DNA of 64,000 bases from Pyxidicoccus xibeiensis. GTDB lineage: Bacteria; Myxococcota; Myxococcia; Myxococcales; Myxococcaceae. How positions within the stretch are numbered: the stretch's first letter is position 1; each line of letters begins with the position of its first letter. The notes under the pieces are model-generated. The model was not told where the DNA came from, ran no database searches, and worked only from the letters and a program-made list of their open reading frames with translations. This document shows, piece after piece, positions 1-9,157 of the stretch. The translations under genes were made by a program, and so were the position numbers. The stretch is from contig NZ_JAJVKV010000006.1 of the NCBI RefSeq assembly GCF_024198175.1, forward strand, positions 434,001 to 498,000. The letters run 5' to 3'.

Positions 1-697
1 ACTCGCGGCAGATGCCCTGCAGTTCCTCGATGCGCGGCACGTCCGAGTCCATGGAGAACAGGCCCTCGGTGACGACGAGCACGCCGTTCTTCGTGTCGCG
101 GGCGCGAATCTCCTGCAGCTTGCGGCGCATGGCCCGGTTGCTCAGGTGCGGCACGCGGCTGACGTTCTGCGTGGCCGCGGCGGCCCCCTGCTGCAGGCAC
201 TGGTGCGACAGCGCGTCCAGCACCACGTGGTCCCCCGGACGCACCAGCCCGACGATGGTGCCGAACCCCGCGCCCCAGCCCGTGGAGAACAGCGCCACGT
301 GCTCCATCTGCAGGTGCTCCGCGATGGCCTTCTCCAGCATCAGCGACGGCGTCGTGTTTCCCCCCAGCATCGCCGAGCCCGCGCTGTGCAACCCGTACTG
401 CTCGATGGAGCGGTGGGCCGTCGCGATGACCTCCGGGTGCGTGGACAGCGACAGGTAGTCCTGCGAGCCGAAGTTCAGTCCCAGCCGCGCCTGCCCCGTC
501 TCGCTGCGCACGCCACACTCCGCGTTGGGCGCCGCCTCCAGGCTCCGCGAGTACGGCCACAGCCCCGTCTGCCGCCGCGCCTCCTGCCACTCGAAGAACT
601 CCTCCGTGCGCGCCAGCAGGTCCGGCCCCGTGGGCTGCGCGTAGTTGGAGATGAAGTGGGTGAAGAGAGGTGATTCGAGCTGATCACGGAGATCCAT
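1..697 (-). CDS. Alpha-oxoamine synthase-like PLP enzyme (3' part missing)
   Basis: This is the N-terminal 232 codons of a fold-type I PLP enzyme; the gene runs off the left edge, so the Schiff-base lysine is not in view. Family features seen are GSAMLGGNT, a FSTGWGAGFG turn, LSHQCLQQGA and VVTEGLFSMDSDVP, the pattern of 8-amino-7-oxononanoate synthase, 2-amino-3-ketobutyrate CoA ligase and serine palmitoyltransferase. These enzymes condense an amino acid with an acyl-CoA. An N-terminal extension of about 60 residues precedes the core, as in some lipid- or secondary-metabolite-linked members. The start MDLRDQLE is used; an in-frame ATG lies three codons upstream at 706 and neither has a clear ribosome binding site. 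A good promoter lies just upstream. The exact substrate cannot be told. Confidence 0.75.
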   Translation of the reverse strand, partial: MDLRDQLESPLFTHFISNYAQPTGPDLLARTEEFFEWQEARRQTGLWPYSRSLEAAPNAECGVRSETGQARLGLNFGSQDYLSLSTHPEVIATAHRSIEQYGLHSAGSAMLGGNTTPSLMLEKAIAEHLQMEHVALFSTGWGAGFGTIVGLVRPGDHVVLDALSHQCLQQGAAAATQNVSRVPHLSNRAMRRKLQEIRARDTKNGVLVVTEGLFSMDSDVPRIEELQGICRE

Positions 698-766
698 GAA
701 GCACATCCGGGGGGTAGGGGGGACGCTGGGGGAGGAGGCGGGCGCTCGGGGGGCGAGCAGCACCAT

Positions 767-795
767 TTAATGCCCTTGCATCTTTCCAGTGTCAA
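767..795 (-). promoter_or_regulatory. Sigma-70-type promoter for the PLP enzyme
   Basis: On the minus strand there is a perfect -35 box TTGACA (790-795), a 17-bp spacer and a -10-like CATTAA (767-772). The predicted start site lies about 60 nt before the PLP-enzyme start codon. The rest of 698-1093 holds no convincing ORF, only this promoter and the acs hairpin; the stretch 800-1050 shows nothing I can name. Confidence 0.55.
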
Positions 796-1055
796 CCGGC
801 CTACCCTGACTGCCGGGCTGTATTCGTTTGTTCAGACTCAACTGGATGTACCGCCCAGAGGGAAAACCTGCGCTTGCCTGCTACTCAAGGAAGCGACCAG
901 AGGCTTGCCTGCTGTTCAGTCTTCACCGGCACTCCAGGAGTCTGGGGACGTGTGGAAATGAACGAAAGACACCGCTCCCGGAGGCGAGGTGCGCTCGGGC
1001 CGGGGCGGTTTAGAGAGAAGGGCCGGCGGAGGCAAGAGCCGAATGCGGACTCCTG

Positions 1056-1077
1056 CCCCCGGGTCCCTGTCCGGGGG
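1056..1077 (-). terminator. GC-rich hairpin after acetyl-CoA synthetase gene
   Basis: CCCCCGG (1056-1062) and CCGGGGG (1071-1077) form a perfect 7-bp stem with an 8-nt loop, 16 bp beyond the stop codon of the acetyl-CoA synthetase gene. There is no T-tract, so it may only assist termination or protect the 3' end. Confidence 0.45.
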
Positions 1078-1093
1078 TGCGAGGGATTGCCCA

Positions 1094-3049
1094 CTACTCG
1101 TCGTTCTGGCGGAGCGTGGCGAGCACGTTGAGGTCTTCCAGCGTGGTGGTGTCCTGGGAGGACTGCTTGCCCGCGGCCACGTCGCGCAGCAGCCGGCGCA
1201 TGATTTTTCCGGAGCGCGTCTTCGGCAGCGCCTCGGCGAAGCGCAGCTCATCCGGCCGGGCAATGGCGCCAATCTCCTTCACCACGTGCGCGGCCAGCTC
1301 CTTCTTCAGCTCCGCCGACGGCGCGTTGCCCTGCTTCAGCGTGACGAAGGCCACCAGCGCGGTGCCCTTCAGCTCATCCGGGCGGCCCACCACGGCGGCC
1401 TCGGACACGCGCGGGTGCGCCACCAGCGCGCTCTCCACCTCGGCGGTGCCCAGGCGGTGGCCGGCCACGTTCACCACGTCGTCCACGCGGCCCATCAGCC
1501 AGAAGTAGCCGTCCTTGTCCGTGCGCGCGCCGTCGCCGGTGAAGTACTTGCCGGGCAGCTCGCTGAAGTACGTGCGCACGTAGCGCTCCGGGTCGCCGTA
1601 CACCGTGCGCAGCATGGAGGGCCACGGCCGGGTGATGAAGAGCAGGCCGCCCTGCCCCTTCGGCACCGGGTTGCCCTGCCGGTCCAGGATTTCGGTGTGG
1701 ATGCCGGGCAGCGGCAGCGTGGCGGAGCCGGGCTTGGTGGGCGTGGCGCCCGGCAGCGGGGACACCATGATGCCGCCCGTCTCCGTCTGCCACCACGTGT
1801 CCACCACGGGGCAGCGGCCGCCGCCGATGACGTCGCGGTACCACATCCACGCCTCGGGGTTGATGGGCTCGCCCACGCTGCCCAGCACGCGCAGCGAGGA
1901 CAGGTCGCGCTTGCGCGGGTGCTCCTCGCCCAGGCGCATGAAGGCGCGGATGGCGGTGGGCGCGGTGTAGAGGATGGTGGCCTTGTAGCGCTCGATGATT
2001 TCCCAGAAGCGGTCCGGCCCCGGGTACGTGGGCGCGCCCTCGTAGAGCACGGTGGTGGCGCCGTTCATCAGCGGGCCGTAGACGACGTACGTGTGGCCCG
2101 TCACCCAGCCCACGTCCGCGGTGCACCAGTAGATGTCCTCTTCCTTCAGGTCGAACACCCAGCGCGTGGTGAGCGACGCCATCACCGCGTAGCCGCCGGT
2201 GGTGTGCAGCACGCCCTTGGGCTTCCCGGTGGAGCCGGACGTGTAGAGGATGAACAGCGGGTGCTCGCTCTCCACCCACTCCGGCTCGCACGCGTCGGAC
2301 TGGCCCTGCACCAGCGTGTCCCACGCCACCAGCCGGGGGCCGGACAGCGCCAGCGAGCCGCCGGTGCGCCGCAGCACCACGACCTTCTCCACGGTGGGCA
2401 TGTTGGGCATCGCCGCTTCCACGTTCTTCAGCAGCGGCACCACCGCGCCCTTGCGCCAGCCGCCGTCGGCGGTGAGCAGCACCTTGGCGCCCATGTCGCT
2501 CATGCGCTCCTGGAGCGCCTCGGCGGAGAAGCCGCCGAACACCACCGAGTGCACGGCGCCGATGCGTGCGCACGCCAGCATGGCCACCGCGGCCTCGGGA
2601 ATCATGGGCAGGTAGATGCCCACCCGGTCTCCCTTGCGGATGCCGAGCGACTTGAGCCCGTTGGCCAGCCGGTTCACCTCCGCCGCCAGCTCGCCGTACG
2701 TCACCCTCCGCCTGTCACCCGGCTCCCCCTCGAAGAGGATGGCCGGCTTGTCGCGGCGCTTCGCCAGGTGACGGTCCAGGCAGTTGTAGGTGAGGTTCGT
2801 CCGGCCCTCGACGAACCACTTCGCGTGCGGCGGCTGCCAGTCCAGGACCGTGCGGAAGGGCTCCTTCCAGTACAGCTCCTCGCGCGCCCGGTCGCCCCAG
2901 TACTTGTCCGGGTTCTTCTCGGCCTCGGCCCACAGCCGCTGGTAGTCCTCCATGCTCCGGATATGGGCGCTTCGCGAGAAGGCCTCGGGAGGGGGGAAGA
3001 CGCGCGTCTCCGTCAGGACCGACTGGATTTCATGCTGCGTTTCAGCCAT
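1094..3049 (-). CDS. acsA: Acetyl-CoA synthetase (AMP-forming)
   Basis: A 651-residue enzyme of the ANL superfamily that activates acetate with ATP and CoA to acetyl-CoA in the cytoplasm. The length matches bacterial Acs (about 650). Visible motifs are the P-loop-like A3 core [12 protein letters not shown], the WWQTETGG adenine-binding motif, YFTGDGA, the hinge region [13 protein letters not shown] and the C-terminal [10 protein letters not shown], whose lysine is the usual regulatory acetylation site and catalytic residue. The start MAETQHEI is chosen because GGAGGA lies 4 nt upstream; a longer frame (MAFPSEEP) begins 24 nt earlier. It is preceded by its own promoter and followed by a hairpin, so it is probably monocistronic. 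Confidence 0.97.
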   Translation of the reverse strand: MAETQHEIQSVLTETRVFPPPEAFSRSAHIRSMEDYQRLWAEAEKNPDKYWGDRAREELYWKEPFRTVLDWQPPHAKWFVEGRTNLTYNCLDRHLAKRRDKPAILFEGEPGDRRRVTYGELAAEVNRLANGLKSLGIRKGDRVGIYLPMIPEAAVAMLACARIGAVHSVVFGGFSAEALQERMSDMGAKVLLTADGGWRKGAVVPLLKNVEAAMPNMPTVEKVVVLRRTGGSLALSGPRLVAWDTLVQGQSDACEPEWVESEHPLFILYTSGSTGKPKGVLHTTGGYAVMASLTTRWVFDLKEEDIYWCTADVGWVTGHTYVVYGPLMNGATTVLYEGAPTYPGPDRFWEIIERYKATILYTAPTAIRAFMRLGEEHPRKRDLSSLRVLGSVGEPINPEAWMWYRDVIGGGRCPVVDTWWQTETGGIMVSPLPGATPTKPGSATLPLPGIHTEILDRQGNPVPKGQGGLLFITRPWPSMLRTVYGDPERYVRTYFSELPGKYFTGDGARTDKDGYFWLMGRVDDVVNVAGHRLGTAEVESALVAHPRVSEAAVVGRPDELKGTALVAFVTLKQGNAPSAELKKELAAHVVKEIGAIARPDELRFAEALPKTRSGKIMRRLLRDVAAGKQSSQDTTTLEDLNVLATLRQNDE

Positions 3050-3082
3050 GGGCTCCTCCGAGGGGAATGCCAACCACCCCTC

Positions 3083-3111
3083 TTTGTAGGAACCCCCGGG
3101 CCCGGGCTCAA
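3083..3111 (-). promoter_or_regulatory. Promoter of acetyl-CoA synthetase
   Basis: Minus strand TTGAGC (3106-3111), 17-bp spacer, TACAAA (3083-3088). It predicts a leader of about 27 nt that contains the GGAGGA ribosome binding site. Confidence 0.55.
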
Positions 3112-3116
3112 GCTCG

Positions 3117-3605
3117 CTAGTCGCAGCGCTTCGAATCCTTGACGGCTTCGTAGCGCATCCACAGCTCGCACACGCACGAGTCCGGGCGCTGTGCCTCGTA
3201 GCGGACCCGCAGCAGGCCGTCGAACTGCGTCTCGCACCGGGTGGTGCCTTCCAGGTGGATGTTGACCTGGTCCAGCAGACACTCCTGGCCGTTCACCTCG
3301 GTCACCGCGTTCACGATGCTGCCGTCGATGGAGAAGTCGTCTCCTCCCTCGAGGAAGTAGCCCGTGAGGCGGCTGTCCAGCAGGCCGAAGTCCAGGCTGA
3401 CGACACGGCCGGTAATCTGCAGGGTGCCGCGGAACCGGTCCCGGTTGGACTCCGCCAGGCCGCACTCGTCGCGGAAGACCTCGACGGGCGTGAGAAGATA
3501 TTCGCCCTGGTCCTGCGGGTAGGGCAGGCAGCCGGCCATGCCGGCCACGAGCAGGGCGGGGACGAGGAGGCTGAAGCGTCTGCGGGTAGACACGGGGCGC
3601 ACCAT
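3117..3605 (-). CDS. Small lipoprotein, function unknown
   Basis: A 162-residue protein starting [11 protein letters not shown], with a basic N-region, a hydrophobic stretch ([14 protein letters not shown]) and a lipobox cysteine near residue 26, so it should be a lipidated envelope protein. The mature part has several further cysteines (ECGL, QECLL, TTRCE, DSCVCEL, KRCD), probably disulfide-bonded in the periplasm or at the outer membrane. An alternative ATG lies five codons upstream at 3620. It is divergent from the Nudix gene, 57 bp away. I do not recognise the family. Confidence 0.75.
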   Translation of the reverse strand: MVRPVSTRRRFSLLVPALLVAGMAGCLPYPQDQGEYLLTPVEVFRDECGLAESNRDRFRGTLQITGRVVSLDFGLLDSRLTGYFLEGGDDFSIDGSIVNAVTEVNGQECLLDQVNIHLEGTTRCETQFDGLLRVRYEAQRPDSCVCELWMRYEAVKDSKRCD

Positions 3606-3662
3606 ACCCCACGGGCGCATTGGGTCGAGTGCCAGCATGGGGCTGGGGTTAGACTCCGGCAC

Positions 3663-4085
3663 ATGGTCGAGTACCGCAACCCCAAGCCCACCGTGGACTG
3701 CATCATCGAGCTGGCCGGTGAACGCATCGTCCTCATCCGGCGGAAGAATCCGCCCATCGGCTGGGCGCTGCCCGGGGGCTTCGTGGACGAGGGCGAGGCC
3801 CTGGACGCCGCGGCCGTGCGCGAGGCCCGGGAGGAGACGGGCCTGGAGGTGAAGCTGTCGGAGCAGTTCTTCACGTACTCGGACCCGAAGAGAGACCCGC
3901 GGCAGCACACCCTGTCCACGGTGTACCTCGCCACGGCGGACGGTGAGCCCCGGGGCTCGGACGACGCGGCGGAGGCGAAGACATTCGCCCTGGACGCGCT
4001 GCCGAAGGACCTCTGCTTCGACCACGGCACCATCCTCGCCGACTACCGGGCCTACAAGCGGACCGGGCAGCGGCGGAAGCTGTAG
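3663..4085 (+). CDS. Nudix hydrolase
   Basis: A 140-residue single-domain Nudix protein. The Nudix box is intact: [15 protein letters not shown] then [11 protein letters not shown] (GX5EX7REUXEEXGU), so divalent-metal-dependent hydrolysis of a nucleoside diphosphate linked to another moiety is expected. The N-terminal PTVDCIIEL and later [14 protein letters not shown] are typical of the small ADP-ribose/NADH-type or MutT-like members, but the substrate cannot be read from sequence. The start MVEYRNPK is chosen because earlier in-frame starts would overlap the divergent lipoprotein gene. A TAGACT -10-like element ends only 7 nt before the ATG, suggesting a leaderless transcript. The M50 protease follows after 17 bp, probably in one operon. 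Confidence 0.9.
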   Translation: MVEYRNPKPTVDCIIELAGERIVLIRRKNPPIGWALPGGFVDEGEALDAAAVREAREETGLEVKLSEQFFTYSDPKRDPRQHTLSTVYLATADGEPRGSDDAAEAKTFALDALPKDLCFDHGTILADYRAYKRTGQRRKL

Positions 4086-4102
4086 GCCGCGGCGCTCTCC
4101 GG

Positions 4103-5854
4103 ATGCACTACGCGCTCGTCCTGCTGGCCCTCGGGGCCCTGCTGGCCCTGCATGAGCTGGGGCACCTCGTCGCCGCGCGGCTGCTCGGGGTGCGGGTGCC
4201 GCGCTTCGTGTTCGGCTTCGGCCCGCCGCTGGTGTCCTTCCGGCTGTGGGGGACGCAGTACGTGCTGGCGGCGGTGCCGCTGGGAGCCACCGCCCACATC
4301 CAGGGGATGAACCCGCACCGCGCGGACGCGGAGGAGCCCGCCAGCTTCGGTACGCTGGGCCCGCTCAAGCGCATGGCCATCATCCTGGCGGGTCCGCTGG
4401 CCAACTACGTGCTCGCGCTGGGCATCCTCTTCTCGCTGTACACGTCGGGCACGCACGTGGTGGTGCCGCTGACGGTGGGCACGGTGCAGCCGGGCTCCGA
4501 GGCGGCGCGGGCGCAGCTGCTGCCCGGAGACCGCATCGTCAGCGCGGATGGGCAGGCGCTGCGGAGCTGGTCGGACTTCGTGGAGAAGGTGGCGGAGTCG
4601 CCGGGCCGCACGCTGGCGCTGGCGGTGGAGCGGCATGGCGAGCCGCGCGCGGTGCAGGTGCGCCCCCGCCCGGACGAGCGCGGCGCGGGCCGCATCGGCG
4701 TGAGCCAGCAGTACGTGTACCGCGAGCACGCGGCGGGGGAGGCGCTGGGCCACTCCTTCGCGCACACGGGCAGCGTGGCCACCGAGGGGCTGGCGATGCT
4801 GGTGCGCCTGGTGCAGGGGCCGAAGCGCTCGGACACGGTGGGGCCCGGGGCGCTGATGCGGCAGGAGTCGTCGGATGCGGCGTCGTCCGGCGCGGATGCG
4901 CTGCTGCGCACCCTGGTGGCGGCGTCCGTGGCGCTGGCGCTGCTGACGATGCTCCCCGTGCCGGGCCTGGACGGCGGCCGGGTGCTGCTGCTGATGGTGG
5001 AGGCGGCGAGCGGACGGCGGCTGCCCACGCGCGTGGAGACGGTGGCGCAGACGGTGGGCTTCCTGACGATTGCGGCGGTCATCCTGGTGATGGCGGGAGC
5101 GGAGATCCGCCGCGCGCTGCCCGAGCGCCCGGCCCCGGCGGCGCAGGCGATGGTTCCGAGTGGAGGGGACGCCGGTCCAGGCACCCCGCCGCAGGCCGCG
5201 ACGGGGGCACCCTCCGCCGGGGCCGCGACGCCGGGCACCCGCTCCGGGGGGGCGCCGCCCGGGCCGGCCACCGTCGCGGGCGTGCTGGATGCCTCGACAC
5301 CGGCAGCGAATGCGACGGTTGTCACGCCGGCACTGACGGACTCGGGCACGCCGACCGAGGGCGTCGCCACGCCGGCACTGACGGACTCGGGCACGCCGAC
5401 CGGGGGCGTCGCCACGCCGGCACAGCTGGACGCCGGGGCGCCGGCCACGGGCGTCGCCACGCCGGCACAGCTGGACGCCGGGGCGCCGGCCACGGGCGTT
5501 GCCACGCCGTCGCTGACGGATGCCGGTACGCCCATCGTCGGCGGCGCCGCGCAGGCCCCGGCAGGGACCGCGCCCCCGGCCGTCGGAGCCGCGGCGCCCT
5601 CACCGCCGACGGGCACGGCACCGGCCGGCGGAGCCGCCGTGCAGTCCCCGACAGGAGCCGGCGCACAGAGCGCCGGAGCCGGCGTTCCGGCGCAGCCGGC
5701 TGTCGGCGCACCGGCCACCGCGAATGTGCCTTCACGCACGAGCGCGGGAACCGGGCCCGCCGGGAGCGCGCCCTCCCCCTCCCCCTCCACCACCGCCGGC
5801 ACCCGCCCCGCCACCCTGGACGCGGGGGCCTCCGCCGCCAGCCCTCCCCCATAG
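4103..5854 (+). CDS. M50 (site-2-type) membrane metalloprotease with repetitive tail
   Basis: A 583-residue intramembrane zinc protease related to RseP. The first TM holds HELGH (residues 17-21), the zinc-binding HEXXH. A PDZ domain follows (about 125-190, with GDRIVSADG), and the third zinc ligand is in the motif LPVPGLDGGR near residue 290. The catalytic core ends near residue 340 after a last TM. Beyond it lie about 240 residues of Ala/Pro/Thr/Gly-rich sequence built partly from 15-residue repeats. This tail is absent from ordinary RseP proteins. A second, canonical RseP is encoded at 13252-14889, so this is a paralogue with its own, unknown substrate. It may cleave a membrane-bound regulator. 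Confidence 0.88.
   Translation: MHYALVLLALGALLALHELGHLVAARLLGVRVPRFVFGFGPPLVSFRLWGTQYVLAAVPLGATAHIQGMNPHRADAEEPASFGTLGPLKRMAIILAGPLANYVLALGILFSLYTSGTHVVVPLTVGTVQPGSEAARAQLLPGDRIVSADGQALRSWSDFVEKVAESPGRTLALAVERHGEPRAVQVRPRPDERGAGRIGVSQQYVYREHAAGEALGHSFAHTGSVATEGLAMLVRLVQGPKRSDTVGPGALMRQESSDAASSGADALLRTLVAASVALALLTMLPVPGLDGGRVLLLMVEAASGRRLPTRVETVAQTVGFLTIAAVILVMAGAEIRRALPERPAPAAQAMVPSGGDAGPGTPPQAATGAPSAGAATPGTRSGGAPPGPATVAGVLDASTPAANATVVTPALTDSGTPTEGVATPALTDSGTPTGGVATPAQLDAGAPATGVATPAQLDAGAPATGVATPSLTDAGTPIVGGAAQAPAGTAPPAVGAAAPSPPTGTAPAGGAAVQSPTGAGAQSAGAGVPAQPAVGAPATANVPSRTSAGTGPAGSAPSPSPSTTAGTRPATLDAGASAASPPP
5324..5548 (+). repeat. Five tandem 45-bp repeats inside the M50 protease gene
   Basis: Five in-register 45-bp units start at 5324, 5369, 5414, 5459 and 5504. 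They encode 15-residue units of the form TPALTDSGTPTEGVA or TPAQLDAGAPATGVA. Units 3 and 4 differ by a single base, a sign of recent duplication. Units 1 and 2 are also nearly identical. Confidence 0.9.
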
Positions 5855-5976
5855 CGAGCGCTCCCCTCCCCGGGAACTTCTGGCGCTCCCGGCTGTCCAG
5901 GGAGCGGTCAGGCGTTGGTAGTTGCCTGAGGGACGTCTGGGAGCACTTCGAAGGGCCGTGGACCGGTGAAGGACCT

Positions 5977-6648
5977 ATGCTTCAGCGCGCGATGAACACG
6001 ACGAAGGGCGGAGGGCTGTACTGCGAGCTGTACTGGGGCACCAACCTGTCCGAGGCCTGGAGCTACGGCCCGGAGCAGGCGAGTGTCCACGCCGCCCCGG
6101 ACGAGAAGGCGCCGCTGCCGCTCTACGGCTTCACGCTGCCGGAGGAGCCCTTCCTCCTGGCCGAGCGCACCGAGCGCGGCTGGCGCATCCACCTGCCTCC
6201 CGCCGCGCGCATGGAGCGCAAGGTGCGCGGAGACCACTTCGCCACCGTGCCGGAGTCCGAGCTGCGCCAGCAGGACGGCCACCGCTCCGTCGAGCTGGCC
6301 GAGGACACGACGCTCCGCCTCATGGAGGGCCAGCTCACGCTGGTGGTCCAGGGCTCCGTGGTGAAGGAGCGCGTGGGCCGGCTCCAGGCGAAGGACTTCG
6401 GGTGGCTCATCGTCGTCAGCGCCCTCTTCCTCAGCCTGCCGGTGGGCTTCCTCATCGCGGGGCCCACGCCCGAGCGTCAGCAGGAGGCCAACACCCGCGC
6501 CCTGAAGCTGGCGGCGGAGAAGGAAGCCGAGCGCCGCAAGGCCCTGGGCGTGGACACCCCGCTGCGCCCGCTCACCGACACCGAGCGCGCCCAGCAGTCC
6601 GACGGCGGCACCGGCATCAACGTGCCCGGCTACTTCCGCGTGCGCTGA
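5977..6648 (+). CDS. Single-TM protein of unknown function
   Basis: A 223-residue protein with no signal peptide. Residues 1-140 are a soluble, probably beta-rich domain (YCELYWGTN, LPLYGFTLPEEPF, GWRIHLPP). One TM (WLIVVSALFLSLPVGFLIAG) lies at about 147-167. A charged, partly helical tail (QQEANTRALKLAAEKEAERR) ends in GINVPGYFRVR. The layout suggests an inner-membrane anchor with a cytoplasmic domain and a periplasmic tail. The start follows GAAGGACCT; an in-frame ATG lies five codons later. The N-domain faintly recalls the front part of large myxobacterial AgmX/PglI-type proteins, but that is only an impression. It converges with the moaD-moaE gene, one base away. Confidence 0.7.
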   Translation: MLQRAMNTTKGGGLYCELYWGTNLSEAWSYGPEQASVHAAPDEKAPLPLYGFTLPEEPFLLAERTERGWRIHLPPAARMERKVRGDHFATVPESELRQQDGHRSVELAEDTTLRLMEGQLTLVVQGSVVKERVGRLQAKDFGWLIVVSALFLSLPVGFLIAGPTPERQQEANTRALKLAAEKEAERRKALGVDTPLRPLTDTERAQQSDGGTGINVPGYFRVR

Positions 6649-6649
6649 G

Positions 6650-7324
6650 TCAGGGCCCCAGGCCCACCCAGACCTCGCCGTCCTCGAAGAACTCCTTCTT
6701 CCAGATGGGCACGTCCTGCTTGAGCCGCTCAATCGCGTGCTCACAGCCGCGGAACGCCTCCTTCCGGTGGGGCGCCGCCGCGGCGATGACCACCGCCAGC
6801 TCCCCCGGCACCAGCGTGCCCACGCGGTGGACGATGGCCAGCCGCGCCCCCGGCCACTGCGCCGCCACCTCCGCGCCAATCTCCGCCAGCTTCTTCTCCG
6901 CCATGGGCGCGTAGGCCTCGTACTCCAGCCGCATCACCCGCCGGCCCTTCGTCTGGTTGCGCACGGAGCCGCTGAAGGTGACGAGCCCGCCGTACGCCTC
7001 GCCGCCCACCGCCTCCACCACCTCTTCCAGCCGCAGCGGCCGGTCCACCACGGAGAACAGCCCCGGCGAGCCGCCCGCCACCGGCGGAATCAGCGCCACC
7101 TCCGCGCCCACTCGCACCGGCGCCTCCGGGCCCACGAACTCCTGGTCCACCGCCACGCGCAGGTGCGGCAGCAGCGGCGCCAGCGCCGGGTGCCGCTCCG
7201 ACACCAGCCGCAGCACGTCCCGCACCCGGGCGCCCTCGGGCACCTCCAGCACCTCGCGCGCTCCACCCGCGCGCTCGCGGGCCGCGGCGAAGTAGAGGAC
7301 GGTGATGCTCCCGGGCCCGCTCAC
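6650..7324 (-). CDS. Fused molybdopterin synthase, MoaD-MoaE
   Basis: A 224-residue fusion of both subunits of molybdopterin synthase, which adds the dithiolene sulfurs to precursor Z (cPMP). Residues 1-85 are MoaD (ubiquitin fold) ending in PPVAGG, the Gly-Gly normally found at the free C-terminus that is adenylated and thiocarboxylated. The chain runs on directly into MoaE (about 90-224), which keeps GLVTFSGSVR, LEYEAY, HRVG and the catalytic PIWKKE lysines. The start is a GTG whose last bases overlap the stop of the upstream lipoprotein gene (GTGA). The cytoplasmic enzyme would need cleavage after Gly85, as known for the mycobacterial fusion MoaX, or must work as a fusion. Confidence 0.92.
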   Translation of the reverse strand: MSGPGSITVLYFAAARERAGGAREVLEVPEGARVRDVLRLVSERHPALAPLLPHLRVAVDQEFVGPEAPVRVGAEVALIPPVAGGSPGLFSVVDRPLRLEEVVEAVGGEAYGGLVTFSGSVRNQTKGRRVMRLEYEAYAPMAEKKLAEIGAEVAAQWPGARLAIVHRVGTLVPGELAVVIAAAAPHRKEAFRGCEHAIERLKQDVPIWKKEFFEDGEVWVGLGP

Positions 7325-9150
7325 CGCGAGGCCTCCGCCGCCGGGCGCAGCGACACCCGCCCCTTGAGCCGGGCCCCGCCCTCCGCCAGCGAGAAGTCGA
7401 GGAAGGCCGAGTCCAGCGGCGTGAGCTGGTCCATCAGCGCGCCGGTGAAGGCCTTCGCCGCCTCCAGCTGTCCCGGCGGCACGCCCGGCACGTCCTTCGC
7501 CGCGCGCAGGTCCTCGCGCAGCCGGCCCAGGTCCAGCATCACCGACACGTGGCCCGCGCCGAAGGCCTCGCCACCGAAGCGCTCGCGCAGCGCGGTGCCC
7601 ACGTCTCCGCGCGCGCGGCCCTCCAGCACCTCCCCCGCCAGCAGCGTGGCCCGCTGAGAAGTGATGCGCAGCTCCACCGGCTGCTCCCGCAGCACCGTCC
7701 GGTAGAGCATGCCGTCCGGCAGCTTCTGCGAGCTGACCCGCGCCGAGAGCAGCGAGAGGTCCTCGAGCTGCCGGTCGATGAGGGCCAGCACCGGCTCCGC
7801 GGAGGCCAGGCCCGCCTCCACCACCACGGTGCCCCGGGGCTCCGGCCGCTTCTCGCGCAGGAAGTTCCGGAAGAAGGCCCCCGCGTCGAAGTACACCAGC
7901 ATCGCCACGTCGCCGCGCAGCGCCTTCAGCAGCGCCTCCGCGTCCAGGCCCTGCTGGCGCCACCGCTCCAGCGTGCGCGCGCGTCGGGGAGAGCCCGGCG
8001 AGCCGAAGGCCAGCTTCGCCAGCTCCTCGGGCGGCACGGACAACTGCGCCGCCGCCATGGGCCCCATCGCCGCCTGCTGGAGCAGCGCGGACGCCGGCGC
8101 GGTGGCACCGCTCAGCAGCGGCCGGGAGGAAGACAGGAAGCCATCCAGGTCCAGCCGCTCCGGCCGCACCACCAGCGAGGCGAAGAAGCCGCGCACCGGC
8201 CCCGCCTCCTCGCCCGCCTCGTCCGGCGGCGCGCCCGAGTACAAGTACACGCTGCCCTCGGCCACCTTGCCGCGCAGCTCGCCCAGCAGCGGCACCTCGG
8301 AGATGCCCGCACCCGACAGCCCCCTCACCGCGGCGCGCGCCACCTCCACGTCCGGGGTGCCCTCGAGCTGCGCCTGCACCGGCACGCCCTCCTCCGGCGC
8401 GTCCGGGCTGTCCGGCACCGCGAGGTAGAGGTAGCCCCGGTCCTCGAACAGCAGCATCGGCGGCCCGCCGTCCCCGGGCACCACACGCGCCGAGCCGTCC
8501 GAGCGGGGCAGCACCTCGTGGCCGGCGCCCTCCAGCTCGCCCACCACCGCGTCCAGCGCCTCCTTCGGGTCCTGGATGCCCAGCAGCGCCACCACGCCGT
8601 CGAAGTCGGGGAGCAGGAAGAAGCCGAAGCCCTCCTCCGGGTCCACCACGCTGGGGCCGCCGTCCAGGCCGCGCAGCAGCAGCGACACCAGCGGGGCCTC
8701 CTCCAGCGTGCGCCGCGCGTTCTCCGGGCCGATGAGGCGCTCGTAGAAGTCCACCAGCGGCTCCACGCCGCCGCGCACCTGGGACACCCACAGCACCGTC
8801 TGCGCCTCGGCGGGCACCGCGCGCAGCACCGGCCGCGGCACCACGGTGAGCCGCACCCGGCCCACCTCCTCGCCGTCATGCAGCGCGCGCACCGTGTACG
8901 CGCCCGGCCGGGCGAAGGCATGGGACACGCTGGCGGCCTGCTGGGGCGGGGTGCCATCCCCCAGCTCCCACGTCACGGCCGCCGCGCCCTCTTCCCGCGA
9001 GCCGAGCTCCACCGGGACGCCCGCCTCCACCGCGCGGTCCTGCCCCAGGTCCGGCTTCACCGCCCGCCGGCAGCCGGAGCCTCCGAGGCCCACGGCTGCC
9101 ACCAACAGGACTGCGAACAGCGGGAGGAAGGGGCGCGGAGCAAGCGGCAT
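7321..9150 (-). CDS. Large lipoprotein with PKD-like domain, function unknown
   Basis: A 609-residue protein. The start MPLAPRPFLP gives a signal peptide ending in a likely lipobox (GGSGC, cysteine near residue 26). Residues about 45-105 look like a PKD/Ig-like fold (VTWELGDGTPP, SHAFARPGAYTVRAL). The remaining 500 residues have repeated hydrophobic-acidic stretches, and phrases such as VLPDFDGVVALLGIQDPKEAL and LVVRPERLDLDGFLSS resemble proteins of the DUF3352 type, but this is not certain. It is followed with GTGA overlap by the moaD-moaE fusion and preceded 7 bp upstream by the outer-membrane barrel gene, so it may be cotranscribed with both. Confidence 0.75.
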   Translation of the reverse strand: MPLAPRPFLPLFAVLLVAAVGLGGSGCRRAVKPDLGQDRAVEAGVPVELGSREEGAAAVTWELGDGTPPQQAASVSHAFARPGAYTVRALHDGEEVGRVRLTVVPRPVLRAVPAEAQTVLWVSQVRGGVEPLVDFYERLIGPENARRTLEEAPLVSLLLRGLDGGPSVVDPEEGFGFFLLPDFDGVVALLGIQDPKEALDAVVGELEGAGHEVLPRSDGSARVVPGDGGPPMLLFEDRGYLYLAVPDSPDAPEEGVPVQAQLEGTPDVEVARAAVRGLSGAGISEVPLLGELRGKVAEGSVYLYSGAPPDEAGEEAGPVRGFFASLVVRPERLDLDGFLSSSRPLLSGATAPASALLQQAAMGPMAAAQLSVPPEELAKLAFGSPGSPRRARTLERWRQQGLDAEALLKALRGDVAMLVYFDAGAFFRNFLREKRPEPRGTVVVEAGLASAEPVLALIDRQLEDLSLLSARVSSQKLPDGMLYRTVLREQPVELRITSQRATLLAGEVLEGRARGDVGTALRERFGGEAFGAGHVSVMLDLGRLREDLRAAKDVPGVPPGQLEAAKAFTGALMDQLTPLDSAFLDFSLAEGGARLKGRVSLRPAAEASR

Positions 9151-9157
9151 GAGCCGC

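Noticed and set aside
989-3142. Long plus-strand ORF over the acetyl-CoA synthetase gene
   Set aside because: Composition is His/Arg/Ala-rich shadow sequence; the minus-strand frame is a full-length Acs.
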